64,000 nucleotides of DNA from Mucilaginibacter sp. CSA2-8R. Lineage in GTDB: Bacteria > Bacteroidota > Bacteroidia > Sphingobacteriales > Sphingobacteriaceae. The position numbers were made by a program, and so were the translations under genes. Shown here piece after piece: positions 26,612 to 34,896 of this stretch (the stretch's first letter is position 1; every line of letters starts with the position of its first letter). The stretch spans positions 5,084,001 through 5,148,000 of the forward strand of contig NZ_CP152389.1 of NCBI RefSeq assembly GCF_038806765.1, written 5' to 3'. The notes beneath the pieces were generated by a model that was given only the letters and a program-made list of their open reading frames with translations, ran no database searches and was not told the origin of the DNA.

Positions 26612-27798
26612 TATATAACCCTGCACAGTAGTCCTTTTAAATACTCTCCTTCGGGAAAAGAAGCGCGTACGGGATGATCCTCGGGTTGACAAAATTGGTA
26701 AATAAACTGTACTTGTTTGCCGGCATCCAGGGCGGCCCAGGCCAATACCTGTTTAAAGGTGTCGATATCCATGGCGCCCGAGCAGGAAAACGTTGCCAGC
26801 AGACCGCCTTTGTTGAGCAACAGCATAGCAATACGGTTTAAATCTTTGTAAGCCCTTGAAGCACGGTCGAGTGCCGAACGCGATGGGGCATATTTAGGCG
26901 GGTCGAGTACAATGATGTCGAACGTTTCGTTTTCTTCTTTAAAGCGACGTAGCTGTTTGTTGACGTCCGACTGTATAGCCCGGTGCTTTCCGGCATCAAG
27001 GCCGTTAAGTTCGATGTTCTTTTTCAGGGTATCCATAGCTAATGCCGAACTGTCTACACTGGTTACCGATGCTGCGCCTTGCTGCAGGCTGTTGAGGGTA
27101 AAGCCCCCGGTATAACAAAAGCAGTCCAGTACCTTTTTGCCTGCTGTATGGTTGGCCAGGATGTGGCGGTTATTGCGCTGGTCGCAGTAAAAACCTGATT
27201 TTTGCCCCTCGGCAATGTTGATGCCGTAGGTTAAGCCATTCTCTTTAACCTCAACCAACTCAGGCGGCGGACTACCGGCTAAAACTTCATTGGTAGTGTC
27301 CAGCCCCTCGTGTGCACGCGAAGAAGCATCGCTCTTATCATAAATGCCCTTAGGTTGCAACAAGCGCTGCAATTCATCAATAATTACACCGATGTTGTTT
27401 TGAATGCCTGAAGTAAGAATCTGTAGCGAGAGATAATCAGCATATTTATCTACAATTAATCCTGGCAGGTAATCGGCCTCACTGAAAATGAGGCGGCAGG
27501 TATTGGTTTGGCCCGATTGCAGCACAAAATTACGGCTTTCAACAGCAGTAGAAACCTTTTGCCTAAACCAGTCATCATTAATCTCAGTATGCTCATCCCA
27601 CTCCAGCAAGCGCAACGCTACGCGCGACTGGTCATTGTAAAAGCCGTAGGCCATAAAGCGGCCCTGTGCATCAATCAGTTTAACCACATCTCCATTGGCA
27701 GGTTTACCCTTTACACGCTCGATAGCGCCCGAAAACACCCAGGGGTGGCGTTGCAGCACTGCTTTTTCTTTTCCTTTTTTCAGGATCACTTCAACCAT
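26611..27798 (-). CDS. rlmI: 23S rRNA (cytosine-C5) methyltransferase RlmI-like
   Basis: A 395-residue SAM-dependent methyltransferase with an N-terminal PUA domain (about residues 1-75, with RHPWVFSGAIERV). An RlmI-like central domain follows (LIFSEADYLPGLIVDKY, about 104-120), then a Rossmann methyltransferase domain with SAM motif VLDCFCYTGGFTLNSL (about 222-237) and catalytic region VLDPPKYAPSR (about 293-303). It methylates a cytosine in 23S rRNA in the family prototype. TATCTTTG on the minus strand at 27804-27811 ends 5 bp before the ATG, so the transcript may be nearly leaderless. Confidence 0.92.
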   Translation of the reverse strand: MVEVILKKGKEKAVLQRHPWVFSGAIERVKGKPANGDVVKLIDAQGRFMAYGFYNDQSRVALRLLEWDEHTEINDDWFRQKVSTAVESRNFVLQSGQTNTCRLIFSEADYLPGLIVDKYADYLSLQILTSGIQNNIGVIIDELQRLLQPKGIYDKSDASSRAHEGLDTTNEVLAGSPPPELVEVKENGLTYGINIAEGQKSGFYCDQRNNRHILANHTAGKKVLDCFCYTGGFTLNSLQQGAASVTSVDSSALAMDTLKKNIELNGLDAGKHRAIQSDVNKQLRRFKEENETFDIIVLDPPKYAPSRSALDRASRAYKDLNRIAMLLLNKGGLLATFSCSGAMDIDTFKQVLAWAALDAGKQVQFIYQFCQPEDHPVRASFPEGEYLKGLLCRVI

Positions 27799-27803
27799 AA
27801 CGG

Positions 27804-27811
27804 CAAAGATA
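27804..27811 (-). promoter_or_regulatory. -7 element TATCTTTG of rlmI
   Basis: An exact TAnnTTTG match on the minus strand, ending 5 bp upstream of the rlmI ATG. No -33 box is seen at the right distance. Confidence 0.4.
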
Positions 27812-27899
27812 CGCAGCCTTAGCTAATTCACTTTGATTGCAATAGGTTTTTTGCTGATAGAAGAAGTCGTAAGTAACAGTTTTGGGAAAAGGCAGCGCT

Positions 27900-29072
27900 T
27901 TACTTGTCCTGAACACACCGGAAGCCGAGGTGTTCCATCCCGCTGTCCTCTGTACTTTTCATCCGTCGGGCAACCCTGAAACCACTGCAATAACTGTTAT
28001 TGCACAAAAAAGAGCCGCCGCGTATTACCCGTTTAACAGCCTGGGGCTCCTGCGGATCATAACTACGGTCAGGGCCTTGCGGATTTTTAACCGGACTATG
28101 CTGGTAGTAAGTTTCGTTATAATAATCGTGGCACCACTCCCACACGTTGCCGGCCATATCGTAAAGACCGTAGCCGTTGGGTTTAAAAGACTTTACCGGG
28201 GCAGCGCGGTAAAATTTGTCGTGTAGGGTGTTTTTGTACGGAAAATTGCCCTCCCAAATATTGGCTTTTGCCAGTCCGGCGGTTACCGGTTCGTTTCCCC
28301 ATGGATAGATTTTATTGGCTTGCCCGCCGCGGGCGGCCCATTCCCATTCGGCCTCGGTTGGCAGGCGCTTTCCGGCCCATTTACAGTATGCTTGTGCATC
28401 ATACCACGAAAGTTGTGTTACCGGGTAATTGCCCTTGCCATTAATACTGCTGGCCGGCCCTTGTGGGTGCCGCCAGTTGGCGCCTTTTTGCCAGGTCCAC
28501 CACTGGCTGTAATCATTCAGGTCTACTTCGGTGGCGGTTGGTTTAAAAACCAACGATGCCGCTACCAGCACACTGTCGGGTGGCTTGGGTGTGCCAGGGG
28601 GCAATTGTTTTTTCAGCTCATTCCAATCAGGCTTTTTTTCGGCCGTAGTGATGTAACCGGTAGCCTTTACAAATTCGGCAAACTCTGCATTGGTTACCTC
28701 GGTAGCATCCATCCAAAAACCGGTTATGTCTACCTGGTGCTTTGGGTATTCATCGGCCGAAGCTTCGCGGTTATCGCCGCCCATAGCATACGTGCCGCCA
28801 TTAATCCAAACCATACCGGTATGGCTGGCTAAAGCACCGGCCTGCACATCTTGCGGCTGCTCCAGTTTTACGTTACCAAATCGTGAAGGGATGTTCGACT
28901 CACAGCAGATCACTTTTTTAGGAACGGGAGGTTTAGCAATTTTTGCAGCAGTATTGTTCGGTTTGGATGCGCCTGACTGTTGACAAGCCGGAGTAAAAGC
29001 TATTGCAATAACACCAAAAGTGAATGCGACACTTTTAAGAAAACTAAATTTATCCGGACTGATCAGCTGCAC
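27900..29072 (-). CDS. Formylglycine-generating enzyme (SUMF1-type, exported)
   Basis: Converts the active-site cysteine or serine of sulfatases and some phosphodiesterases to formylglycine. It is 390 residues. An N-terminal hydrophobic segment ending FTPACQQS suggests export and possible lipidation. The FGE domain (about 85-388) contains MVWINGGTYAMGG, QLSWYDAQAYCKWAGKRLPTEAEWEWAARGG (18 of its residues are the family hallmark) and GYGLYDMAGNVWEWC. The catalytic cysteine pair is kept in GGSFLCNNSYCSGFR, with C-x4-C spacing as in human SUMF1. No sulfatase gene lies in the window. It follows the phosphodiesterase genes on the same strand. Confidence 0.9.
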   Translation of the reverse strand: MQLISPDKFSFLKSVAFTFGVIAIAFTPACQQSGASKPNNTAAKIAKPPVPKKVICCESNIPSRFGNVKLEQPQDVQAGALASHTGMVWINGGTYAMGGDNREASADEYPKHQVDITGFWMDATEVTNAEFAEFVKATGYITTAEKKPDWNELKKQLPPGTPKPPDSVLVAASLVFKPTATEVDLNDYSQWWTWQKGANWRHPQGPASSINGKGNYPVTQLSWYDAQAYCKWAGKRLPTEAEWEWAARGGQANKIYPWGNEPVTAGLAKANIWEGNFPYKNTLHDKFYRAAPVKSFKPNGYGLYDMAGNVWEWCHDYYNETYYQHSPVKNPQGPDRSYDPQEPQAVKRVIRGGSFLCNNSYCSGFRVARRMKSTEDSGMEHLGFRCVQDK

Positions 29073-29219
29073 GAGTGCTAAACTAATTATTTATCATGTT
29101 GATAACAATAGCTATTTAATTGCTTAATCACCTTTCATCAAGTTCAACTTTTCAACCGATACCCTAACAATACTTTGATAGACAAAAGCTATACTTGCGT
29201 GACTGTATTATCAATTATC

Positions 29220-30119
29220 TTATTTTACCAATAAATTTGGATAATCAGATATAATACCATCAACACCCAGTTGCTTAAGCACATTTATCTCTTCGGTAGT
29301 GTTCACCGTCCAAGGAATAATTTTGACGTTTTGGTTGTGGCAGTCTTTGACCAAGTCGGCATCTACCAGTTTGTAGGCCGGGCTGTAAACATCAGGCGTA
29401 AAACCTAATTCTTTGAGGTTATCAGCAAGCGTTCCTTTTTCAACCAAGTAAGATGTTTTTACCTGAGGATATTTTTGATGCAGCACCTGTAATGTGCGTT
29501 TATCAAAAGATTGGATAATTACATACGGCGTTATTTTTTTACTTTGAGTAACGGACATCAGCAGGTCTACAAATTTTTCGGGCTCAGGGTTGTAAACGTT
29601 GTCGTTTTTGGGGCTGCTTTTTGTTTCGATGTTATAAAAAACCTGGGGCTTTTTGTTACTTTTTAAGCATTGCTGTACGCTGTCAATAACATCGGCCAGT
29701 AAGGGGATATGCGCTTTAACTTTTTGCTGCTGGGGAAATTTTTCATACAGTTTAGAACCCACATCAAAGCGCGCTATCTTGGCATAGGGCATTTTATAAA
29801 TGGCATAACGATGGGCGTCCTCTTTGGGTATCTCTTTACCTTCTGGTGTTAAAGCAAATACAGGGTTTAAAGCATCATCGTGTGACAGCACAACTTTACC
29901 ATCAGCTGTAATGTGAGTATCCATTTCCAGAGTAGTTACGCCAAGTTTCAGCGCGTTTAGCATAGCGGGAATCGTATTTTCGGGTTGCAGGCCGCGCCCG
30001 CCCCGGTGCGCCTCAGTATCAAACGCCGGAAATGCAGGAGACGGAAATTTCGCTTTTTGTGCCATAACACTCGTGGTAGTTAACAAGCCGGCCAATATTA
30101 AGTAAGCTGATTTTTTCAT
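29220..30119 (-). CDS. Exported glycerophosphodiester phosphodiesterase
   Basis: Hydrolyses glycerophosphodiesters to glycerol 3-phosphate and an alcohol. It is 299 residues with signal peptide MKKSAYLILAGLLTTTSVMAQ, so it is periplasmic or secreted. The GDPD motifs are complete: catalytic His in AHRGGRGLQPENT (about 38-50), metal ligands in LEMDTHITADGKVVLSHDD (Glu and Asp near 64-66, second His near 79), Glu in YNIETK (about 168) and the C-terminal PWTVN and GVDGIISDYP. It lies in the leftward set headed by SusC, behind the exported phosphoesterase. Confidence 0.92.
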   Translation of the reverse strand: MKKSAYLILAGLLTTTSVMAQKAKFPSPAFPAFDTEAHRGGRGLQPENTIPAMLNALKLGVTTLEMDTHITADGKVVLSHDDALNPVFALTPEGKEIPKEDAHRYAIYKMPYAKIARFDVGSKLYEKFPQQQKVKAHIPLLADVIDSVQQCLKSNKKPQVFYNIETKSSPKNDNVYNPEPEKFVDLLMSVTQSKKITPYVIIQSFDKRTLQVLHQKYPQVKTSYLVEKGTLADNLKELGFTPDVYSPAYKLVDADLVKDCHNQNVKIIPWTVNTTEEINVLKQLGVDGIISDYPNLLVK

Positions 30120-30151
30120 TGCAATATAAACGGACTGTTGCCATCCGGTTT

Positions 30152-30201
30152 AAAGTGAGGTGGTTTTTGTTGGGATACCCCATCGGCAACCGCCTCACTT
30201 T
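30152..30201 (-). other. Hairpin between phosphoesterase and GDPD genes
   Basis: Arms 30152-30165 and 30188-30201 pair over 14 bp with one G-U wobble and a 22-nt loop. On the minus strand no U-tract follows. It may be a weak terminator, a processing site or an mRNA stabiliser inside the operon. Confidence 0.45.
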
Positions 30202-30241
30202 GTTCCGAATAGCAACAGGGCTATCAGTTAATCTTTAATAT

Positions 30242-31639
30242 TTAAACGCTCATCTCGCGTTCATACTTGTCGCCAAAACGATCAGTGGCCACCACTTTAA
30301 CATTTTTAATACCGTTGTCCAGTTGTGCCGCAAAAATATGGTCTGTATTCCTTGGCTCTGGGAAGGTACGCCCAGCCGGCAGTTTATCGCCCAGGTACAG
30401 TTTTACCGCCATGGGATCCATGCCCAGCTCATTTTTCAAGATACCTTTATATTTTCCGTCCAGCCAGTATTCAACCTTCCATTGCGGGTCCCAGTTGTAA
30501 ACGTTGGCTACCAGTTTTTTCTGCTCATCAATATGTAACGATAGCTGGTTGTTTTTATCGCTGTCCATTGATTTGTAATACCATTTCAGCTGGTTGCCCT
30601 CAACGCTGTAAACACCGTAACCACGTGGCGTGCCATCTTCGCAAATTGGGCCGGTCCACCAGGCACCGCATACGGTACCATGGTTGTGCTCGTAAATGTT
30701 GCCATCTATATGGTTGGCATTGTAATGCGTATGCCCCGACATGATATGCACATTTTTAAACGGCCTTAACAGTTTGTACAAATCTTGGTTGTTTTTTACT
30801 TGGTCGTAAACCGGTATGTGCAGACAAATAATGAGCAGGTCATCCTTTTTAACGTACTGCAAATCTTTAGCTAGCCAGTTCAATTGCTCTTCTGTTATAT
30901 AACCGTCGTACTCACGCTCTTTGCCTAAATAGCGTACATCGTCCATCATTACATAATGTGCACGGCCGCGGTTAAACGAATAGTATGTGGGGCCATACGT
31001 CTTCTTGAAAGTACGATCGGAGGTTTCGTCGCCACCCTGGCGGTAATCCATATCATGATTGCCTAAGCCCTGAAAAAACGGAATACCTATTTGTTTAACG
31101 GCTGCGTTATAATCGGCAAAAAGCTCCAGATTATCCCAGGCCAAATCGCCCACACCAATGCCATGCAGCAATTCGCCGCTCAGGCCGGCAACCGTTTTCT
31201 GCGTATCCGGTACCGATTGCGCCATCATTTTTTCAACGTCCTTTTTGTTGCGTACCTGCGGGTCGGCCCAGACAATAAAGGTGTGTTTGCTGTCATTCTT
31301 TTTTAGAGGCACCAGGTTAAAATCAAAGCTACTGCCTTCGCTTAAGCGGCGATAATGTTTAGCCAGATATTGCTCGTGCGGAAATTCATAGCCTGAAGGG
31401 ATGCTGATAAACACAAACTCAGCTTTGGCATCTGGTGTAAGCTGATAAGTGCCGTCTTTGCCAGTTGGCACAATGCTAAAGCCGTCTGATATCAGCACGT
31501 TGGCCAGCGGTTTACTGCCGGCAGTTACCTTACCTGTAACGGTAGCTGCACGTTTGCTGCGGGCAAAAGTATTTCTAAATGTTAAAGTTAAAGCACCCGT
31601 TAATACCAGGGAACGTTGTATGAATAATCTGCGGTTCAT
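30242..31639 (-). CDS. Exported calcineurin-like phosphoesterase with N- and C-terminal accessory domains
   Basis: A 465-residue dinuclear-metal phosphoesterase. The N-terminus MNRRLFIQRSLVLTGALTL has an RR pair before a hydrophobic stretch and could be a Tat or Sec signal. Domains are an N-terminal carboxypeptidase-like beta sandwich (about 32-100, VTGKVTAGSKPLANVLI), the catalytic domain with WADPQV (about 126), GVGDLAWDN (about 162), GNHDMDYR (about 193), LHIPVYD (about 273) and SGHTHYN (about 297), and a C-terminal beta domain with WKVEYWLDG. Pfam MetallophosN/MetallophosC-type organisation. Substrate unknown; the neighbours point to phosphodiesters. Confidence 0.88.
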   Translation of the reverse strand: MNRRLFIQRSLVLTGALTLTFRNTFARSKRAATVTGKVTAGSKPLANVLISDGFSIVPTGKDGTYQLTPDAKAEFVFISIPSGYEFPHEQYLAKHYRRLSEGSSFDFNLVPLKKNDSKHTFIVWADPQVRNKKDVEKMMAQSVPDTQKTVAGLSGELLHGIGVGDLAWDNLELFADYNAAVKQIGIPFFQGLGNHDMDYRQGGDETSDRTFKKTYGPTYYSFNRGRAHYVMMDDVRYLGKEREYDGYITEEQLNWLAKDLQYVKKDDLLIICLHIPVYDQVKNNQDLYKLLRPFKNVHIMSGHTHYNANHIDGNIYEHNHGTVCGAWWTGPICEDGTPRGYGVYSVEGNQLKWYYKSMDSDKNNQLSLHIDEQKKLVANVYNWDPQWKVEYWLDGKYKGILKNELGMDPMAVKLYLGDKLPAGRTFPEPRNTDHIFAAQLDNGIKNVKVVATDRFGDKYEREMSV

Positions 31640-31710
31640 ATGTTTTTAACAAAAAAAGGGTACTGTATAAGATATCTAAGCAGCACCCCACATAACTTGG
31701 ATTGTAATAA

Positions 31711-33303
31711 TTAATCTTTTATACTCGTTGGTGCAACAGCCGGTGTTGTGCCCGATGATGCCGGGAATTCACCCTCAATTTCGTTAATTGCTGAGGTTTT
31801 AGTAAGCTGCACGATAGATTGTGTGCGGGCTTTAACCCACCTGCCTAAACGCGCGTTATAAATACCACCCAGCTTGTAAAAGAAGCCCTGATCTGCCGGG
31901 GTAGTGTAAGTGAGGCAAAGTGTATTTGATCCTTGTCTATAATAAGGTTGTGATTGTAGGGTGATTGGATTAACCACATCATAAAAATCTGTGTTAGTTA
32001 TTTTATAACCTTGTACCGGAGGACCAGCTAAAAACAAATTACCACCGGTGCTTACAAACATTACATCAATCGGTTCGCTATCTTTAGTTACATTGGTACC
32101 GTTAAACACGGCCATACCAAACGCGTTACCACTATTGGCAAAAAAACCGCCATTTCGTATTCCAAAGCCATCGCCGTCAGTGGTTGTGTAATTAAATGAT
32201 CTTATCCAGTTAGATGAAGCCATGCTAGTTGATCCGGAGCCATTGATCATTTTACCTGAACCACCTACATAAAAGAAAGTGCCTTTTTTTGCTGTACCTG
32301 ATGTTAAATTAAATTTAAAAGTACGGAACGTTGTAGCTGGGGTTACAGAACCACCACCGGTAGCCCAGCCGTTAGCTGGAAAGTTTCCTGGGGTGGATGC
32401 GCCTGCGTTATTACAAACTACTACCGAAAACGGTGTTGCCGCAAAATCAATGTCGCGTGTGGCCAGCAATTGTATATATTCATAGTTTCCATCGCTTCCT
32501 GATACGTCATTAATGAACCCGCTGATAACAATTGGTGTAAGTGATATGGTAGAGCTAAGCACTTGCGCATCATCTGCCTTGCGCATCCTGATTTGCGGAA
32601 CCAATCTGCCGTCAGCTGCCTTAGTGTTAAATACTATACCGTAAAAGTTTGCACTCACTGGCAGGGTATTATTTGCAAATACAGCGTTAGGCTCAGTATG
32701 TAAGGTAATATTATCAAAGCCGTCATTTACAACTCTATCACCAGCGTACTTATCAGTAGGCTTAGGTATAGGATCAAAACCACCTTTAACTATGGCTACT
32801 AACGTGCTTTCATAATTAAGCGGATTAGCAAGGATGTCACTGCTGTTAACCCGGTTAGGAGCTATAGTCTTACCGCTTGCTATTTTAGTAATGGCGCTTG
32901 TAGAAATATTTTTAATTTGTAATAGGTTATCAGCCCTGGTTAATATACCGCCAGTCACGGTTACAATTACCGAATCTCCTGACACGTAGTTAGTAGCAGC
33001 AGCACCAATAGGTATAGCAATACCCCTCAGTTGCGCCAACCTGCGCTTATCTTGCAGTAATAAATAGCCGGGGGGCAGATTACCTTGCGCATAATCAGAT
33101 ATTACTACACCTGTTATTTTTTCACAACCGTACATGTTTTCTTTCGTCAGGTTAATATCCGATCCCTCATAAAGGTCGCGCAGGTCATAGAGTGAAATGT
33201 ATGGACTAACTGTAACCGGAATATAATCACTGTCACGCTTACAGCCCATCCAAGCTGTACCTACTACCAACAGTGCGGCAATATAGAGTATTGTCTTTTT
33301 CAT
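31711..33303 (-). CDS. DUF5689 lipoprotein with lamin-tail-like C-terminal part
   Basis: A 530-residue probable lipoprotein (hydrophobic leader ending WMGCKRD). I chose the ATG at 33303 because it starts the leader; the longer frame to 33339 overlaps the SusD gene. The N-terminal half (about 30-230) contains the DUF5689 pattern, including GVVISDYAQGNLPPGYLLLQD and a paired OB-fold-like layout. The C-terminal half has ISGFINDVSG...YEYIQLLATRDIDFA, similar in outline to lamin-tail domains often linked to secreted nucleases. It is 17 bp after SusD, so it is probably a surface subunit of the SusCD system. Function unknown. Confidence 0.78.
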   Translation of the reverse strand: MKKTILYIAALLVVGTAWMGCKRDSDYIPVTVSPYISLYDLRDLYEGSDINLTKENMYGCEKITGVVISDYAQGNLPPGYLLLQDKRRLAQLRGIAIPIGAAATNYVSGDSVIVTVTGGILTRADNLLQIKNISTSAITKIASGKTIAPNRVNSSDILANPLNYESTLVAIVKGGFDPIPKPTDKYAGDRVVNDGFDNITLHTEPNAVFANNTLPVSANFYGIVFNTKAADGRLVPQIRMRKADDAQVLSSTISLTPIVISGFINDVSGSDGNYEYIQLLATRDIDFAATPFSVVVCNNAGASTPGNFPANGWATGGGSVTPATTFRTFKFNLTSGTAKKGTFFYVGGSGKMINGSGSTSMASSNWIRSFNYTTTDGDGFGIRNGGFFANSGNAFGMAVFNGTNVTKDSEPIDVMFVSTGGNLFLAGPPVQGYKITNTDFYDVVNPITLQSQPYYRQGSNTLCLTYTTPADQGFFYKLGGIYNARLGRWVKARTQSIVQLTKTSAINEIEGEFPASSGTTPAVAPTSIKD

Positions 33304-33320
33304 GTTATTTCGTGATTCAA

Positions 33321-34886
33321 TTATGGTTTTTGCCACCAAACTAATGTATTAATATCATCAGGCCCTTGTGATGCCACAGCATTACTATAACTTGTTGGGC
33401 TTGTTGATTGAGATGCTAACGGATAGTTTAACCTGGCAGGCATTCGGCCGCCATTTATTAAACCGGTACCTTTAGGAAGGAAAGGATGCCCTGTTCTACG
33501 ATATTCAAACCACTGCTGAAAATCGACCAGAAACATGGCATAGTACTTTTGAAGATGGATCGACTCCATTTTGCTGGGTGTGCCTGGTGTGGTGGTGTTT
33601 ATAGGCAAGCTATTATTCCAATCTATATCAGCATCATTAATGTATTTAACTAAAACAGGGTCTGATGTAGATTTGAAATTATTAGGTAGCCAGTAGTTTA
33701 GCGCATCAGCAATACCTTTAGTATAATAGGTTTCGCCTGTACCATTAATCCATCCTTTGGCAGCAGCTTCTGCTAAAATAAAGTCTACCTCTGCACAGTT
33801 CATGATAATACCTGTATAAGGATCGGTTTGTAAAGTGACGCCAGCATTTTGGGCATCAGAATAGAAATAGGCTTGCTTAGTTACTAATGAACCAATATCA
33901 TAACCACTTGGTACACCAACTAAACCAGATGGCCCAGACGCAATACCAAATCGATTATAGTTATTAGTGCCGTATGAGGCTGTAATTCGGGGATCAGACC
34001 AGTTAGTTAAATTTCCAAGAAAGAAGTTGGTGATCGCTGGTGTTCTAAAGTCAACCGCCCTTACGTTGATCATAAATGGTGAAGAGTATACCGCCGTACT
34101 GCTATTAGTTCCATTCCATAAAATTTTCGCGGTATGGGTATTATCCTCCATGATAGGGTAATTGCCTCTATTGGTATCAGCAATTTCTTTTATTTTGGCG
34201 ATTACCTGTGCACTCACTTCCGCTTTACCAGACACACGCAGCAATAATCGCAAATATAGAGAGTTGCCAAACCTGCGCCATTTGCTAACGTCGCCCTGGT
34301 AAACCGGATCACCAGTTTTAACGATTGCGGTTCCTTCGGCTAACAATTTATTAGCCTCTTCCAGCTTGCTAAACAAATCAAGATAGATGTCTTTCTGTTT
34401 ATCATAAACCGGTTGCAAATTGCCTTCTTTACCCTGGTTAGCCTGTGAGTAGGGCACATCACCATAAACATCTGTTAATAGTTCAAATACCCAGGCCTGT
34501 GTAATTAGCGATATCCCTTTGTAAGACGAATTCAAAGATTCAGGCTGATTGGCAATGGTATAAATATCACGCAGATTGGTTAGTTCAGGGTACCAGGCAT
34601 TCCAGGTATAATCTGCCCAAGTACGTCTTACGTCATACCTAAAAACTCTACCTTCTGCATCACTCACATCTACCGTAACCTGCATTAGCTCATTATTAAA
34701 GCCGCGGTTACGAACCATATTAGCTTGTAAAACGTTTACCAACGCCGGCGCTAACAACTGGTTGGCTGTTGTTTTAGATTTACCTATGGGGTCGGTATTT
34801 ACTTCGTTAAAATCTTTTTTACAAGAGATTAAAGTAGTGAATGCCAACAGTATTATATAGCTGGTTATCTTATTTAAAAATTTCAT
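33321..34886 (-). CDS. SusD/RagB-like outer-membrane lipoprotein
   Basis: A surface substrate-binding lipoprotein that acts as lid of the SusC transporter. It is 521 residues with a clear lipobox (TTLISC, Cys at about 22) and the following KKDFNEVNTDP typical of SusD. Helical repeat region: RDIYTIANQPESLNSSYKG then AWVFELLTDVYGDVPYSQA. The C-terminal half has ILAEAAAKGWING and QWFEYRRTGHPFLPKG, as in the SusD-like_2 subgroup. It starts 10 bp after SusC. The ligand is not predictable from sequence; the neighbours suggest a phosphodiester-containing molecule. Confidence 0.93.
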   Translation of the reverse strand: MKFLNKITSYIILLAFTTLISCKKDFNEVNTDPIGKSKTTANQLLAPALVNVLQANMVRNRGFNNELMQVTVDVSDAEGRVFRYDVRRTWADYTWNAWYPELTNLRDIYTIANQPESLNSSYKGISLITQAWVFELLTDVYGDVPYSQANQGKEGNLQPVYDKQKDIYLDLFSKLEEANKLLAEGTAIVKTGDPVYQGDVSKWRRFGNSLYLRLLLRVSGKAEVSAQVIAKIKEIADTNRGNYPIMEDNTHTAKILWNGTNSSTAVYSSPFMINVRAVDFRTPAITNFFLGNLTNWSDPRITASYGTNNYNRFGIASGPSGLVGVPSGYDIGSLVTKQAYFYSDAQNAGVTLQTDPYTGIIMNCAEVDFILAEAAAKGWINGTGETYYTKGIADALNYWLPNNFKSTSDPVLVKYINDADIDWNNSLPINTTTPGTPSKMESIHLQKYYAMFLVDFQQWFEYRRTGHPFLPKGTGLINGGRMPARLNYPLASQSTSPTSYSNAVASQGPDDINTLVWWQKP

Positions 34887-34896
34887 AAATTTCTTT

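Noticed and set aside
28320-28832. 170-residue reading frame opposite the FGE gene
   Set aside because: Antisense shadow; the FGE frame has catalytic cysteines and full domain.
27900-29072. Reading the FGE-fold protein as a gliding-motility GldJ/GldK protein
   Set aside because: The catalytic C-x4-C pair is present and no gldL, gldM or gldN gene is adjacent.
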